This document shows, piece by piece, positions 15,011-15,180 of a DNA stretch of 15,180 nt. Source of the stretch: SpSt-398 sp033762195 (lineage in GTDB: Bacteria; Bacteroidota; Bacteroidia; Chitinophagales; Chitinophagaceae); the NCBI GenBank assembly GCA_033762195.1, contig JANRLV010000014.1, positions 1 to 15,180 of the forward strand. Direction: 5' to 3'. Position 1 is the stretch's first letter, and each line of letters starts with the position of its first letter. The notes below the pieces were generated by a model. That model saw only the letters and a list, made by a program, of their open reading frames with translations, had not been told where the DNA came from and searched no databases. The translations under genes and the position numbers were made by a program.

Positions 15011-15180
15011 TGGATGTTGGATTTTGGATGACAGATGACAGATGACAGATGACAGAGGAGAGATGTTGGATGATGGAGAGGGGTGATACTGTTTCGTTTA
15101 TACTGGCTTTGTTTTCAATATATTTATTTTGACATAGGTCATCCAACATCTCTCCTCTGTCATCTGTCATCTGTCATCTG
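15011..15180. repeat. Second heptad array with a perfect 42-base inverted repeat, reaching the window edge
   Basis: Directly after the response regulator, 15011-15087 reads as 7-base units: TGGATGT, TGGATTT, TGGATGA, CAGATGA three times, CAGAGGA, GAGATGT, TGGATGA, TGGAGAG, GGGTGAT. The last 42 bases (15139-15180) are the exact reverse complement of 15032-15073, with 65 bases between the arms (15074-15138), mostly AT-rich. The right arm is cut by the window end, so true arm length is unknown. The locus has the same layout as the array at 9880-10157 but different unit words. Confidence 0.93.

Noticed and set aside
15011..15180. Ends of an insertion sequence
   Set aside because: No transposase or target-site duplication was seen, and the internal 7-base periodicity is unlike ordinary IS terminal repeats; the right side is cut, so this cannot be fully excluded.

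Overview
The window looks like a piece of a Bacteroidota chromosome, most likely of the Chitinophagia/Chitinophagaceae type. Four things point there. Several genes are preceded by the Bacteroidota -7 element TAnnTTTG, and no clear Shine-Dalgarno sequences were noticed. Secreted proteins end in type IX secretion (T9SS) sorting domains preceded by the module common in this class (LPV...F.A ... W.T..E/AQ.NF..FE.ERS ... YYRLK.VDRDG). The ATP synthase a subunit carries a signal peptide and a His-rich periplasmic extension. Signal peptides end in AQ or SQ. No genus can be named from the sequence alone.

Positions 1-5367 (minus strand) hold three consecutive secreted-protein genes, each apparently its own transcription unit. 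The first is a glycine-rich surface protein with an intact 5' end that runs off the left edge. The second is an intact 387-residue T9SS cargo protein. The third is a larger T9SS cargo gene, paralogous to the second over its C-terminal module and broken by a single in-frame TAA. Terminators lie behind the second and third genes.

Positions 5535-9818 (minus strand) hold an ATP synthase operon, atpB-atpE-atpF-atpH-atpA (a-c-b-delta-alpha). It has a good -7 element just before atpB and a terminator just after atpA, so gamma, beta and epsilon must be encoded elsewhere. A terminator-like hairpin lies between atpE and atpF. It could let the many-copy c subunit be made in excess, and it argues for a shorter atpF than the longest reading frame.

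Positions 10138-14152 (minus strand) hold a two-gene unit whose reading frames overlap by 20 bases. The first gene encodes an unrecognised exported 734-residue protein. Its last ~170 residues resemble a caspase/gingipain-type (clan CD) cysteine peptidase fold, with RGHS followed by GSCGG. The second encodes a complete ABC exporter half-transporter. Divergently, at 14314-14994 (plus), lies an OmpR/PhoB-type response regulator with no kinase in view.

The most unusual content is two intergenic loci, about 9880-10157 and 15011-15180. Each is built from degenerate 7-base tandem units arranged as a long inverted repeat around an AT-rich core of about 65-70 bases. The words differ between loci (GTGAnnn in one, mostly CAGATGA/TGGATGA in the other), but the period, the inverted layout, the spacer size and a TGA in nearly every unit are shared. 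One array reaches into the end of the ABC transporter gene and supplies its last codons and stop.
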